From CAIRTM01 sp963723235 (GTDB lineage: Bacteria; Desulfobacterota; WTBG01; CAIYCZ01; CAIRTM01): a stretch of DNA of 64,000 bases. The position numbers and the translations under genes were made by a program. Numbering within the stretch: the first letter of the stretch is position 1; each line of letters opens with the position of its first letter. The stretch is taken from NCBI GenBank assembly GCA_963723235.1, contig CAVRPV010000016.1:1-64000 (forward strand), written 5' to 3'. Under the pieces are notes generated by a model. The model searched no databases, had not been told where the DNA came from, and was given only the letters and a program-made list of their open reading frames with translations. Below are positions 1 to 9,259 of this stretch, one piece after another.

Positions 1-99
1 CAAAGGGGCAACAAGCGAAAATACTAAATAAACCAGAAAATCAGATGGATCAAAGCGATCAGCGCTGAGCCCGGTTTTACTACTACTAAATACCGAAGA

Positions 100-119
100 C
101 AGGGCCTTCTGTGGCCCTG
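100..119 (-). terminator. Hairpin downstream of the propeller gene
   Basis: A 7 bp perfect stem (CAGGGCC / GGCCCTG, loop TTCTGT) lies about 50 bp beyond the stop codon of the minus-strand gene that ends at 166. The flanks are only moderately T-rich, so efficiency is uncertain. The stem is nearly the same sequence as the strong terminator at 16841-16864, which lies beyond the other gene carrying the same extracellular module. Confidence 0.45.
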
Positions 120-165
120 CCTCTATTGTACTTGTTGGCTTATTTTTGTCTCCAGACATTAATCA

Positions 166-1764
166 CTAAGGCGTACAAACCACCTCACACGTTGGCTGCC
201 CGCACCCGCCGCAGCCCGGTGCTGTGTCGCAGACATCGCCAATCCCGTCGCCATCTGCGTCCTTTTGCTGAGTGTTGCACATGTCCGGACAGTTATCCTC
301 ACTGTCAACAAACCCATCAAGGTCTGTATCAGTTCGTGCGACCTTAAAATAGTATGTTGCCGACTGCGTTGTCTGTGAAGCGCAATCGGTTACCGCAAAC
401 CGGAAGGCATACGTGCCGTTCTGCAGGCTCTCTACCGGCAGCGTAACCCGGACCCGTCCCTTGGCAACATTGACCGTAACGGGAAGCGCTGTCCAGGTGC
501 TGCCGCCAACTACCTGGTACTCGGCAACGTGCGTGCACGCACCAGAACAGGAGGCAAAATCGTCACTGAAGGTCCACAGCACGTCATAATTTACATCCAG
601 TTCAAAGGCGCTCTCAGCCGAGGTCGGCAACAGCGGCCACCAGCCCGCTGCCAGAAACGGACCGGAGGTAAGGGCGGGAGGATTGTCCTGTATCGGTTCG
701 CACGTCCCTTCCACGCATTCATAGCCTTCTTCACAGTCGACGTCGTCCTCGCACTCCGCGACATCAGGTGTGTAGTGAATCACGATGCCGTCATCTCCTG
801 CGAAGTAAATGCTTTCAGCCGAGATGCCGCACACTGTTTGCAACGCCACCGAAGCAGGTAACTCAGATGGTGAGCTGAGCTGATATTCCGGTGACAAGTC
901 CTGTTGGACCAGACTCGCTGCAGCAATGTTTATATGCGACCATGATACTCCGTCATAGTGGAGGATCTTGCCACTTGTCGTAGAGGCATATACATCCCGA
1001 GAGGAAGAGCCCCATAGTCCCGTCACCCACCCGGGCTTTAGGCTGGAGATGTCAATCTTCGACCAGGTACTACCATTATAATGAAGGATTATGGCGCCCC
1101 CTGCGGCAAAAATATCATTCGAGGCTGTGCCCCAAACCGAATACAGGTCATAGCTGGTGCCGGCGAGACCGGCATTCAAGAGGCTCCACTCACCATTAGC
1201 GTTGCCGTCATAATGCAATATAGTGCTCCATCTGCCTACGGCATACATATCCGATTGTGAGGTGCCCCAGAATCCCCGTATCTGAATGGGGGTACGAAGC
1301 CCCGCCGGCAAAATCATCGTTTGCCACTGGCCGGCATGACGGCGCGCGATGACGGGCGAGTACGCAAGGAAAAGGTCGCCCCCCTCGAACCCCCACACGC
1401 CTTCCGTAATCGTGGATCCTTCGTATGTCCAGGTGGAGCCGTTATAATGCCACCAACCTTCAAGACCCGCGACATAGACGTCATTACCGCCAACTCCCCA
1501 GATGTCAAATATAGGTCCGGAGATACTATGAAGAGCGCTTATCTCTATCCAGCCTGCCCCATCATAATGGTAAAGGCATGCGTCGTAAGTTTTACCGCCC
1601 CCGACATATATATCGGTTTCTGAAGCGGCCCACATTGAGGTAATCATGCAATCCGGATCGATTTGTTCATAGCTCCATTGGCCAAACGCCGGAAAGGCAA
1701 GGAATGCGCACAAACAAAATGAAAAAAATACGGAGCCGGTAAACACTCGCAATTTTCTGTTCAT
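166..1764 (-). CDS. Secreted seven-repeat beta-propeller protein with thrombospondin type 3 calcium-binding tail
   Basis: 532 aa. The start is fixed by a GGGGGGA ribosome site 6 bp upstream. Residues 1-28 are a Sec signal peptide ending AFPAFG. Residues about 40-340 contain seven repeats of about 40 aa of the form hWGxxxxDhYhxG...hHYxGxxW, which suggests a seven-bladed propeller. Next come a short Cys-rich stretch (CEDDVDCEEGYECVEGTC) and a module of about 110 aa from GPFLAAG (residue 368) to YYFKVA (about 476). That module also occurs twice in the protein at 16900-18166. The tail has thrombospondin type 3-like DxDxDG motifs (DTDLDGFVDSEDNCPD, DADGDGIGDVCD), which bind calcium in that family. 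The C-terminus is Cys-rich with no LPXTG or visible barrel. It is probably exported and cell-surface or extracellular; the substrate is unknown. The gene stands alone, with no operon partner on its strand. Confidence 0.85.
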   Translation of the reverse strand: MNRKLRVFTGSVFFSFCLCAFLAFPAFGQWSYEQIDPDCMITSMWAASETDIYVGGGKTYDACLYHYDGAGWIEISALHSISGPIFDIWGVGGNDVYVAGLEGWWHYNGSTWTYEGSTITEGVWGFEGGDLFLAYSPVIARRHAGQWQTMILPAGLRTPIQIRGFWGTSQSDMYAVGRWSTILHYDGNANGEWSLLNAGLAGTSYDLYSVWGTASNDIFAAGGAIILHYNGSTWSKIDISSLKPGWVTGLWGSSSRDVYASTTSGKILHYDGVSWSHINIAAASLVQQDLSPEYQLSSPSELPASVALQTVCGISAESIYFAGDDGIVIHYTPDVAECEDDVDCEEGYECVEGTCEPIQDNPPALTSGPFLAAGWWPLLPTSAESAFELDVNYDVLWTFSDDFASCSGACTHVAEYQVVGGSTWTALPVTVNVAKGRVRVTLPVESLQNGTYAFRFAVTDCASQTTQSATYYFKVARTDTDLDGFVDSEDNCPDMCNTQQKDADGDGIGDVCDTAPGCGGCGQPTCEVVCTP

Positions 1765-2696
1765 ACAATCCCCCCTTATTAGACTTCATTGTTATCAAAG
1801 TATGTTCGTATATTTCGAGATATAGCATTAAAGAAATATTTATCAATGTAAAATTTTCACAATATTCAAAATTAATCATTTCGGCCTATGCCAGACGAAA
1901 GCTGCGCAAATAGGATCTGTTCTTAGTGTTCTCTACCCCCTCAAGAAGGACAAACCAATCATGCTTCACTCCTCTACAATACGCACAGGTGACAGGCGAA
2001 AAAAAACTAAAAGCCAAAAAATCGGACGGATTCGCCGGATCGGACGGATCTGAAGAATCAGACAGACCGGGGATGACCATTGCATCAAGCGGCAATCCAC
2101 AACATATGTGCAAAGGCTGTGGAAAAGGCTGTAGAAAATATCTCACAGGGCTTTAAAAACAGGCTTTTCAGCACATTGCCTCAAAATTGAGCACTTATTA
2201 TAAAGACAAGCTAATTCAATAGTTTGGAAAAATAAACCTTTAAAAACGCTGTGTTTATCGCTAACGCGCCCGAAAACACCTATGATTTCAACAGGATAAA
2301 AAATAAACCATCTGTTTTCAGGCGATCGCTCACAAATCAATGTATTTTTTAACGTGATATTGTGCCGACGCGAGTGGTTATTTATAAACGTAACCGGCTT
2401 CTCAGCACCGACACAGTCCTGCATTCAAGAGGCATGCGCGCGCAAGGGCAACAATGATTATTTTTCAGGCTTTTCAAAAACGCTCAGAAGCGAGGCGTGC
2501 GCTGTCTCTGAAACCTCTGCAAGAGCACGGCATGCCGTGCCCCTACCGCACGCCGCAAAGACGAATGATGAGCGCAACGCAGCAGGCGGACTTTTTATGC
2601 GTACATCAAAATTTATTGGTTTGACAAATCAAGGCGGCTGTGCGATTTTGCAAAAACATTATTTCATGAACACATTCAAAGGAGCAGGCCGGAACA
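1765..2696. other. Intergenic region with repeat copy but no convincing gene
   Basis: This 930 bp stretch separates divergent genes. Short open frames here have no ribosome sites or recognisable products. It holds an 11 bp direct repeat ATCGGACGGAT at 2021-2031 and 2039-2049, and the most degenerate copy of the dispersed palindromic repeat near its right end (2459-2600). The part at 2160-2400 is A+T-rich, and nothing else was recognised in it. Confidence 0.5.
2459..2600. repeat. MITE-like palindromic repeat, copy A (degenerate)
   Basis: This copy aligns with the dispersed family seen at 25231, 42765, 43767 and 45329: TTTTCAAAAACGCTCAGA at the left, a CGCCGCAAAGACGAATGATGAGCG core, and CAACGCAGCAG followed by a T-run at the right. 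It contains the GCACGGCATGCCGTGC palindrome (2525-2540) that is also found in the copies at 29487 and 43843. The terminal inverted repeats are eroded. Confidence 0.7.
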
Positions 2697-3047
2697 ATGA
2701 CCTATATAATCTTCACAATTTCAATAGTCTTAAACGCGCTCGCCAATATACTGATGAAGGTCGGCGCCGTAAAGGATAAAGATTCAAATCAAATCGTTGA
2801 TGTTATTACCAACATGGCGACAAACCCGATTATCATCAGCGGCATCATCTGCTTCGCACTCGGGCTCGCCGCGTTCAATTACGTTTTGATAAAGATCAAC
2901 CTGAGCGTCGCCTATCCGATCAACACCAGCCTTGGGTTTGTGCTGGTCGTGCTGGTTTCGTGGCTGTTTTTGAAGGAAACCATCACGCCGGTCCAGATCA
3001 GCGGCATCGGTCTCATCATTGTCGGAGTTTTCATGGTGGCCCGCTGA
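2697..3047 (+). CDS. Small four-helix transporter of SMR/EamA (ArnE-like) type
   Basis: 116 aa with four predicted membrane helices, the size and topology of the small multidrug resistance/ArnE family. The N-terminal helix reads NALANILMKVGA, and helix 3-4 carries the family-like AYPINTSLGFVLVVLVSWLFLKE. The TM1 glutamate essential for drug export in EmrE (E14) is not apparent, which favours an ArnE-type lipid-linked sugar flippase subunit over a multidrug pump. An AAAGGAG sequence lies 12 bp before the ATG. The gene following by 17 bp is a UbiA-family prenyl-phosphate transferase. Together they suggest synthesis and flipping of a polyprenyl-phosphate-linked pentose; this is inference from context. 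Confidence 0.75.
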   Translation: MTYIIFTISIVLNALANILMKVGAVKDKDSNQIVDVITNMATNPIIISGIICFALGLAAFNYVLIKINLSVAYPINTSLGFVLVVLVSWLFLKETITPVQISGIGLIIVGVFMVAR

Positions 3048-3064
3048 CAGGCAACCGTTCACAG

Positions 3065-3961
3065 ATGTTGTGGTATCCCATGCTCCGCACCCTTTATTTA
3101 ATACTGAGAAGCATCCGCCCGCAGCAGTGGACCAAGAACCTGCTCATCTTCGCGCCCCTGCTCTTTTCAAAACAGCTCTTCGTCTATACGGAAACACTGC
3201 ATACCATTTCAGCCTTTATTTTTTTCTGCCTGATTTCCGGCAGTGTTTATCTGCTCAATGACCTCATTGACCTTGAAAACGACAAACGCCACCCCCTGAA
3301 ATGCAAACGCCCGCTGGCCTCAGGGGCCCTGTCAACCCGGGCGGCCATGATCGCCTGCGCCGTGCTGCTGTGCGTCTGCGCGCTGGCAGGATTGTATCTA
3401 TTAAATACCGGCTTTCTTATCACCGCAGCCGCCTACCTTGTTCTGCAAATTCTGTATTCAACCTTTCTGAAACATGTTGTCATCATCGATGTATTCTGCA
3501 TTGCCGCCGGATTTGTGCTGAGGGTCGTTGCCGGCGCCGAGGCCATCGGGGTCAGCTTCTCGACCTGGCTCATGTTCTGCACGCTGCTGCTCTCCCTGTT
3601 TCTGGCCCTGAGCAAGCGCCGCCATGAGCTGCTGCTGCTGGAAGGTGACGCCGTGCATCATCGCAAGATTTTGTATGAATACAGCGCTGAGCTGCTCGAT
3701 CACATGATCGCGATTGTAACCCCCTGCACGCTCATTGCGTATATGCTCTACACCATCGATGATAAGACCGTTGAAAACTTTGGCACTGACGGCCTCAAAT
3801 ACACAGTCCCGTTCGTCCTCTACGGAATTTTCCGCTATCTCTACCTCATACATAAACGTAACGAAGGCGGCAGTCCGGAAAAAGTGCTGCTGAACGACCT
3901 GCCGATTCTGCTGACCGTAATCTGCTACGGACTCACCTGCGCCCTGATTGTCTACCGGTAA
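3065..3961 (+). CDS. UbiA-family prenyltransferase, decaprenyl-phosphate phosphoribosyltransferase-like
   Basis: About 298 aa, a polytopic membrane enzyme of the UbiA superfamily. The N-terminus IRPQQWTKNLLIFAPLLF is typical of the DPPR-synthase-like subgroup, which transfers phosphoribose from PRPP to polyprenyl phosphate. The first Asp-rich motif NDLIDLENDKRHP (NDxxDxxxD) and the following KRPLASG are present. The second Asp motif of quinone-type UbiA enzymes is replaced by LSKRRHELLLLEG, as in the phosphoribosyl branch. The reading frame is open upstream, but it would overlap the preceding transporter gene. The ATG at 3065 (or 3080) is chosen because it follows that stop codon; neither has a strong ribosome site. 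The likely role is supplying a lipid-linked pentose for cell-envelope glycans. Confidence 0.8.
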   Translation: MLWYPMLRTLYLILRSIRPQQWTKNLLIFAPLLFSKQLFVYTETLHTISAFIFFCLISGSVYLLNDLIDLENDKRHPLKCKRPLASGALSTRAAMIACAVLLCVCALAGLYLLNTGFLITAAAYLVLQILYSTFLKHVVIIDVFCIAAGFVLRVVAGAEAIGVSFSTWLMFCTLLLSLFLALSKRRHELLLLEGDAVHHRKILYEYSAELLDHMIAIVTPCTLIAYMLYTIDDKTVENFGTDGLKYTVPFVLYGIFRYLYLIHKRNEGGSPEKVLLNDLPILLTVICYGLTCALIVYR

Positions 3962-4071
3962 AGCAGGGATGCACGCAAGCCTGCCCCAACCCCAAGCTTG
4001 CCGTTGACTTTGCCACACACTCCTGCTAATACAGTACCCCATACTCAAACTGAGCAGCGAAAGGAAATGGT

Positions 4072-4416
4072 GTGTATAAAACAGCACGATATCTTGTTCT
4101 GGCAGCCATCCTGATATGCACGGCCGGCTGCATAACGATCGGCAAGGACTTCAATTCCTCCGATCTCAGCTGGCTTCGAATCGGCACAACCGGCAAAAGT
4201 GAAATATATCGCAGCCTGGGCGATCCGTTCCGGACCGGCGTGGACCAGGGCAAAATCACCTGGACCTACGGCTACTACCGCTACCGCGTCTTCGGGGAGA
4301 CCTGCACCAAGGACCTGATCATCTACTACAACCCCGACGGAACGGTGAGCAGCTACACGTTCAACACAAGTTTTCCCGAGGAAAAAAACTCGTGGCGTGA
4401 CCGCAAAACCCCTTAA
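4072..4416 (+). CDS. BamE/SmpA-like outer-membrane lipoprotein
   Basis: 114 aa. The start is a GTG preceded by AGGAA with 5 bp spacing (4062-4066). The signal sequence ends in a lipobox, LICTAGC, so the mature protein should be lipidated at Cys20. The mature part has the pattern of the SmpA/BamE fold: a GTTGKSEIYRSLGDPFRTG helix-turn, an aromatic WTYGYYRYR strand, then KDLIIYYNPDGTVSSYTF, as in proteins that pack against the BAM barrel. It is more a family member than a proven BamE, because many small lipoproteins share the fold. The C-terminus SFPEE..WRDRKTP is polar. The gene is monocistronic; a strong promoter for the next operon lies 120 bp downstream. Confidence 0.75.
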   Translation: MYKTARYLVLAAILICTAGCITIGKDFNSSDLSWLRIGTTGKSEIYRSLGDPFRTGVDQGKITWTYGYYRYRVFGETCTKDLIIYYNPDGTVSSYTFNTSFPEEKNSWRDRKTP

Positions 4417-4538
4417 AAACGCAAAAGGTGCTAAATGTGCACGTTACAGGCAGGCATAAAACATTGACACGAAACAGGTCAAGACGGGGGGTGGGGCAAT
4501 TGCGCCTTTGGAGGCCTTATATATATAGCGGCTCGATA

Positions 4539-4567
4539 TTGACATATCATCAGGCACAAACTATACT
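4539..4567 (+). promoter_or_regulatory. Sigma-70 promoter of the liv operon
   Basis: TTGACA (4539-4544) and TATACT (4562-4567) are separated by exactly 17 bp. Transcription would start near 4574, about 40 bp before the livJ ATG, which has an AGGGGGA ribosome site at 4599-4605. Confidence 0.8.
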
Positions 4568-4612
4568 TTTTTCGATTTCCACAATAATACAACTTCACAG
4601 GGGGATCAATCT

Positions 4613-5754
4613 ATGAAAACACTATGCATGGTTATAATGAGCTGTTTGCTTGTCAGCATGGCCGCATCAGGCGCTTTTGCTGAAGAGCCCTATCGTATCG
4701 GCGCCATCTTCGCGGTTACCGGTCCGGCCTCATGGCTTGGAGAGCCCCAGAAAAACACCGTCAAAATGCTCGAAGAGCAGATCAATGCCGCAGGCGGCAT
4801 CAACGGACGCAAAATTGAAGTGATTATCGAAGACAGCCTCGGCGAAGAGGCCAAAACCGTGCTGGCATTCAAGAAACTGGTGGAACGCGACAAGGTGGTT
4901 GCGGTTATCGGCCCGTCGCGCAGCGGTTCGGCCATGGCCATTAAACCGCTGGCAGAGCGCTACAAGGTTCCGCTGGTTGCCTGCGCCGCAGCCGAAACCA
5001 TTGTCAAGCCGGTCAATGCCTGGGTTTTCAAAACGGCCCAGAATGACGCTGACGCTGCCCGCAGCATCTTCGACAAAGCCCGCTCAATGGGCATTAAACG
5101 TATGGCGATCATATCCTCAACCGATGGCTTCGGCGCAGCAGGACGCGGACAGCTTCAAACCATTGCCCCTGAGTACGGCATCAGCATTGTTGCCGATGAG
5201 ACCTACGGTCCGAACGACACCGACATGACGGCACAGCTGACCAAGATAAAGGGCACGGATGCTCAGGCAATCATCAACTGGTCGATCGTACCTGCCCAGA
5301 CCACCGTTATGAGAAACAGCAAGCAGCTCGGCATGACCATCCCGTTCTTTCAAAGCCACGGGTTCGGCAACATCAAATATGCGCGGGAAGCCGGCGCATG
5401 CCGCTGACGGCGTGCTGTTCCCGCAGGGCCGCATACTGGCTGTTGACACCGTCGCCGACGACCACCCGCAGAAGGCCGTGATTGCACAAATATAAAAAAG
5501 ACTATGAGGCACAATTCAAGACCGACGTCAGCGCCTTCGGCGGCCACGCCAGTGATGCCCTGATGCTGGTGGTGGATGCGCTTAAGAGCCGTGGGTGGCG
5601 ACAGGGCAAAAATTCGCGACTATATCGAAAACCGGAAGAACTTTATCGGCGTCTCCGGCATTTTCAATTTCAGCCCCGAGGATCACGGCGGCCTGGCCAG
5701 AAATCCTTTGAAATGCTGACCGTCAAGGATGGCAACATTATTGTGGCGAAATAG
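4613..5754 (+). CDS. livJ: Branched-chain/aromatic amino-acid ABC transporter, periplasmic binding protein (frameshifted)
   Basis: First gene of a livJHMGF set. A Sec signal (MKTLCMVIMSCLLVSMAASGAFA) precedes a type I periplasmic binding fold: PYRIGAIFAVTGPASWLGEPQ, INAAGGINGRKIEVIIEDS and AVIGPSRSGSAMAIKPLAE are classic LivJ landmarks. The frame breaks near 5399 (extra base), and again near 5490, 5586 and 5704. Reading through gives a continuous C-terminus (KKDYEAQFK, FGGHASDALMLVVDAL, FEMLTVKDGNIIVAK) of normal family length, about 378 aa. All conserved blocks survive in one frame or another, so sequence error is likelier than decay. A hairpin terminator after the gene would give the binding protein higher expression than the permease genes. 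Confidence 0.85.
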
Positions 5755-5786
5755 CATTGCATGCATGCTGCCGGCTGATGACGCAC

Positions 5787-5828
5787 AGGGCTAAGCCTTC
5801 AACGCACCCGCGGGGTTTAGCCCTTTTT
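5787..5828 (+). terminator. Intercistronic terminator/attenuator between livJ and livH
   Basis: AGGGCTAAGCC (5787-5797) pairs with GGTTTAGCCCT (5814-5824), with one wobble or mismatch, and is followed by TTTTTATT. The position, directly after the binding-protein gene and 60 bp before livH, fits partial termination that sets the binding protein above the permease. Confidence 0.7.
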
Positions 5829-5885
5829 ATTACCGGTGCACTACACGTTCACGTTGTGCCGAACCGAAGCGAGGAAAGCCTCCCC

Positions 5886-6777
5886 ATGTCGCTTGAAAGC
5901 CAAATCATTCAGTTTCTGTTCACCGGCATTACCATCGGCAGCATCTATGCCATGGTCGGGCTGGGGTTCAATATCATCTATAATGCGACCGGCATCATCA
6001 ATTTCGCCCAGGGCGAATTCGTCATGCTCGGGGGCATGGTGATGGTCTGGCTCAGCGTGACCAATCTGCCCCTGCCTGTCGGCATTTATGCTCCGTTCTG
6101 ATTGTCACCGCCATCGGCGCGGCTGTTTGAGCGGCTTGCAATCTATCCCGCTGAAAAAACCGCCGGTGCTGATCCTGATCATCATAACCCTTGCGGGCTC
6201 CATCATGTTCAAGGGCGGCGCCATGCTGCTGTGGGGCAAGCAGACCTACAGCCTGCCGCATTTTTCAGGCGAGGAGCCATGCAAATACTCGGAGCGACCA
6301 TTCTGCCGCAGGCCCTCTGGATTATCGGCATCCTTATAGCGGTTGTGGCGCTGCTGGCGTTTTTTTTCAATTTCACCATGCTCGGCAAGGCCATGCGCGC
6401 CTGCTCGGTCAACCCTGTGGCTGCAAGCCTTGTCGGCATCAATGTGAAGCGTATCGTGCTGCTGTCCTTTGCCATGAGCGCCGGCATCGGCGCTGCTGCC
6501 GGCATCGCCTTTACCCCGATCGTGCTTATGGAGTTCGACCGCGGGGCATTGCTGGGTTTGAAAGGCTTCTGCGCTGCCGTGCTTGGCGGCCTTGGCAACG
6601 GCACCGGCGCGGTCATTGCGGGGCTTCTCATCGGCGTGCTTGAATCCTTCGGCGCCGGCTTCATATCATCGGAATACAAGGATGCCATAGCCCTGGTCGT
6701 TCTGCTGATCGTGCTGCTGGTGCGGCCCAGCGGTATCATGGGCAGCCGCGAAGCCAGCAAAGCTCAAGGAGTTTTAG
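5886..6777 (+). CDS. livH: LivH-type ABC transporter permease (frameshifted)
   Basis: Inner-membrane permease of the amino-acid transporter. The N-terminus (GITIGSIYAMVGLGFNIIYNATGIINFAQGEFVMLGGM) is diagnostic of LivH, including the NFAQGEF motif. Later helices (GATILPQALWIIGI, GKAMRACSVNP, LLGLKGFCAAVLGGLGNG, GVLESFGAGFISSEYKDA) lie in another frame. Indels are inferred near 6098, 6126, 6151, 6281 and 6757. With the last corrected, the gene ends at the TAG at 6775-6777 with SKLKEF, one base before the livM start. The uncorrected frame would instead run into livM. The start has a GAGGAAAG ribosome site. Reconstructed length is about 297 aa, as usual for LivH. Confidence 0.85.
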
Positions 6778-6778
6778 C

Positions 6779-7732
6779 ATGGCGTATCAAGCGACATCTG
6801 CCGCTCATGCATGCTTGCGCTGGCGCCGCTGTGCTGCCGCTTGCCTCAAAGACCCCTATTATCTGGGCATCCTGGTTTTTATAGGCATATTCAGCATCGC
6901 TACCATGGGCCTGAACCTGCTCATGGGCTATGCCGGCCAGATATCCCTGGGGCATGCCGCTTTTTATGCCCTGGGCGCTTATACCACCGGCCTTCTGACA
7001 GCAAAATACAATGTTCATTTTTTGCCGGCGCACTGGCCGCGGCCATCATGTCACGGCGCATTGCCTATGTGATCGGCATGGCCTGCCTGCGCCTCAAGGG
7101 CCATTATCTTGCCGTGGCGACCCTGGCCGTCGGCGAAATTGTTTTCATTTGTCTGAATGCCGCCGTCGGTTTTACCGGCGGCCCTTCGGGCCTTGCAGGC
7201 ATTCCGTCCATTGAGATCGGCGGATTCAGCTTTGACTCTGATTTCAAGTTTTATTATCTTGTCTGGGCAGTGTTTATACTCCTTTTTATTCTAACTGCCA
7301 ATATCATCAATTCCCGTTCCGGACGGGCGCTTCGCTGTCTGCACAGCAGCGAACATGGCTGCAGCGCCATGGGCATCAATGTAACCGGCATGAAAGTGAC
7401 AGGTGTTCGTGCTCAGCGCCGTCTATGCGGCCCTTGCAGGCGTTCTGTATGGCCACAGCGTAACCTTCATAAGCCCGCAGGCAAGTGACCTCATGTTTTC
7501 GGTGAAACTGCTGACCATGATTGTCGTGGGCGGCATGGGCCATTTATGGGGCGGTGTGCTCGGCGCGGCGCTTTTAACCTGCTGCCTGAAGTGCTCAGCT
7601 GCTTTTCAAGATTATGAACTGGTCATATACGGCAGCATACTGCTTGTGATAGTCATGTTCCTGCCGGGCGGGCTACATGAGGGGTTTGAGCGCCTGCTGG
7701 GCGCGCTGGCAGCCGGAGGAAGCGCCTCATGA
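6779..7732 (+). CDS. livM: LivM-type ABC transporter permease (frameshifted)
   Basis: Second permease subunit. An AAGGAG ribosome site lies inside the end of livH. The N-terminal hydrophobic region carries the LivM signature ATMGLNLLMGYAGQISLGHAAFYALGAY. The frame is lost near 7021, in a T homopolymer where one T seems missing, and regained near 7401. In between are FTGGPSGLAGIPSI and the EAA-loop-like segment RSGRALRCLHSSEHGCSAMGIN. The C-terminus SVKLLTMIVVGGMGHLWGGVLGAAL is typical. The reconstructed protein is about 317 aa. The stop overlaps the livG start (ATGA at 7729-7732), indicating translational coupling. Confidence 0.85.
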
Positions 7733-8502
7733 GCATGGACTCAGCGATAGTACATATCCGGGACATCAGCAAAAAATTCGGCGGTCTGGTCGCCCTGCAG
7801 CAGGTCAGAATTCGGGGTTCAGCGCGGTTCCATCACCGCGGTCATCGGGCCCAACGGCGCCGGCAAATCAACCCTGATCAACGTGCTGAGCGGCTTTCTG
7901 CTGCCGGACAGCGGTTCGATCCTGCTCAACAATACGCTGCTTACCGGCAAAAAAGGCCATGCAATCACGCGCCTGGGCATGGCCCGCACCTTTCAGACCG
8001 CGCAGGTGTTCGGCACGATGAGCGTGCTGGAAAACGTGATGGTGGGCTGCCACGTCCGCACCCGCGCAGGTCTTATTGGTTCGGCCCTGCGCCTGCCCGG
8101 CGATGCGGCTGAAGAACGCGCCATTCGCGCCAGGGCCCTGGAACTGCTTGACATGGTCGGCCTCATGGCGCAGGCCGGGCATTACGGCCGCGAGCATGCC
8201 CATCGGCAGCCAGCGCCTGCTTGAAATAGCGCGCGCACTGGCGTCAAGTCCGCAGGTGCTGCTGCTGGATGAGCCTGCCGCCGGGCTCAACACGCAGGAA
8301 ACCCGCCTGCTGGGAAAGCTGCTCCTGTCAATCAAAAAGCAGGGCATAACGATCATGATGGTCGAACATGACATGGAACTGGTGATGGATATTTCCGATG
8401 ACATCGCCGTGCTTAATTTCGGCAAAAACATTGCCCGGGGTACACCCGGCGGCAATTCAGACAAACCCCGACGTCATCGCGGTGTACCTCGGGGAGGATT
8501 GA
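7729..8502 (+). CDS. livG: LivG-type ABC transporter ATPase (frameshifted)
   Basis: Cytoplasmic ATPase of the Liv transporter. Walker A IGPNGAGKSTLINVLSGF starts near 7845, in a different frame from the ATG because of an extra A near 7810. The signature region MPIGSQRLLEIARALASSP and Walker B VLLLDEPAAGLN follow a further shift near 8196. MMVEHDMELVMDISD is the H-loop. An extra base near 8450 hides the natural ending QTNPDVIAVYLGED, whose TGA is at 8500-8502, just before livF. Reconstructed length is about 257 aa, as usual. The LSGGQ-equivalent is the LivG-specific variant. Confidence 0.85.
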
Positions 8503-8508
8503 TTCTCT

Positions 8509-9247
8509 ATGCTGCGTATTCAAAACATCAGCACCGGCTACGGTGATATTGCCGTGCTAAAAAATATTTCCCTGCACATCGGCCGCGGGGAAATCGTTAC
8601 CCTTATCGGCGCCAACGGCGCCGGCAAGACCACCCTGCTCAACACCATCTGCGGGATTGTGCGCGCACGCAGCGGCAGCATTATCTACAATGACCAGCCG
8701 ATCAGCGCGCTGCAGCGCAGACCGGATTGTGCGCCTCGGCATATCCCAGGTACCGGAAGGCCGCCAGATATTTGCCCCCTTAAGCGTGCTGGACAATCTG
8801 CGTTTGGGCGCGTATGTGCGCTACAGCGACTGGGGAACAAAAAAAGTACAGGAACAGATTGAACGGATGTACGCACTCTTTCCGCGCCTGCATGAGCGCA
8901 GGCAGCAGTATGCCGGCACCCTGAGCGGAGGAGAGCAGCAGATGCTGGCAATCGCCCGCGCGCTGATGGCCTCACCCGGCCTGCTGGTGCTGGATGAACC
9001 GTCCATGGGGCTCGCCCCTATGGTGGTCGCTGAAATATTCAAAACCGTAACACGCCTGCGCGACGAGCAGAAAACCACCATTTTCCTTGTTGAGCAGAAT
9101 GCCCGGACAGCCCTGAAATATGCCGACCGCGGCTATGTGATTGAAACCGGCAAAATCATGCTTGAAGGTCGCTCCGAGGACCTGTTGGATAACCGCGAAG
9201 TGCAGCGGGCCTATCTGGGCCGGCAAAAGCAACCCATCTGGGAATAG
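8509..9247 (+). CDS. livF: LivF-type ABC transporter ATPase (frameshifted)
   Basis: Second ATPase. It begins MLRIQNISTGYGDIAVLKNISLHIGRGE, with Walker A IGANGAGKTTLLNTICG. A single frame change near 8712 separates this from IVRLGISQVPEGRQIFAPLSVLDNL, the canonical LSGGEQQMLAIARALMASP signature, Walker B LLVLDEPSMGLAP and FLVEQNARTALKYADRGYV. Total length of about 246 aa is normal. A GGAGG ribosome site lies within the 3' end of livG. The PaaK-like gene follows after 12 bp behind a strong AAGGAGGAGAG ribosome site, so it is very probably in the same transcript. Confidence 0.87.
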
Positions 9248-9259
9248 AAGGAGGAGAGC

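Noticed and set aside
2021..2049. Short direct repeats as a possible CRISPR or iteron array
   Set aside because: There are only two 11 bp copies with no regular spacing beyond that, so neither call can be supported.
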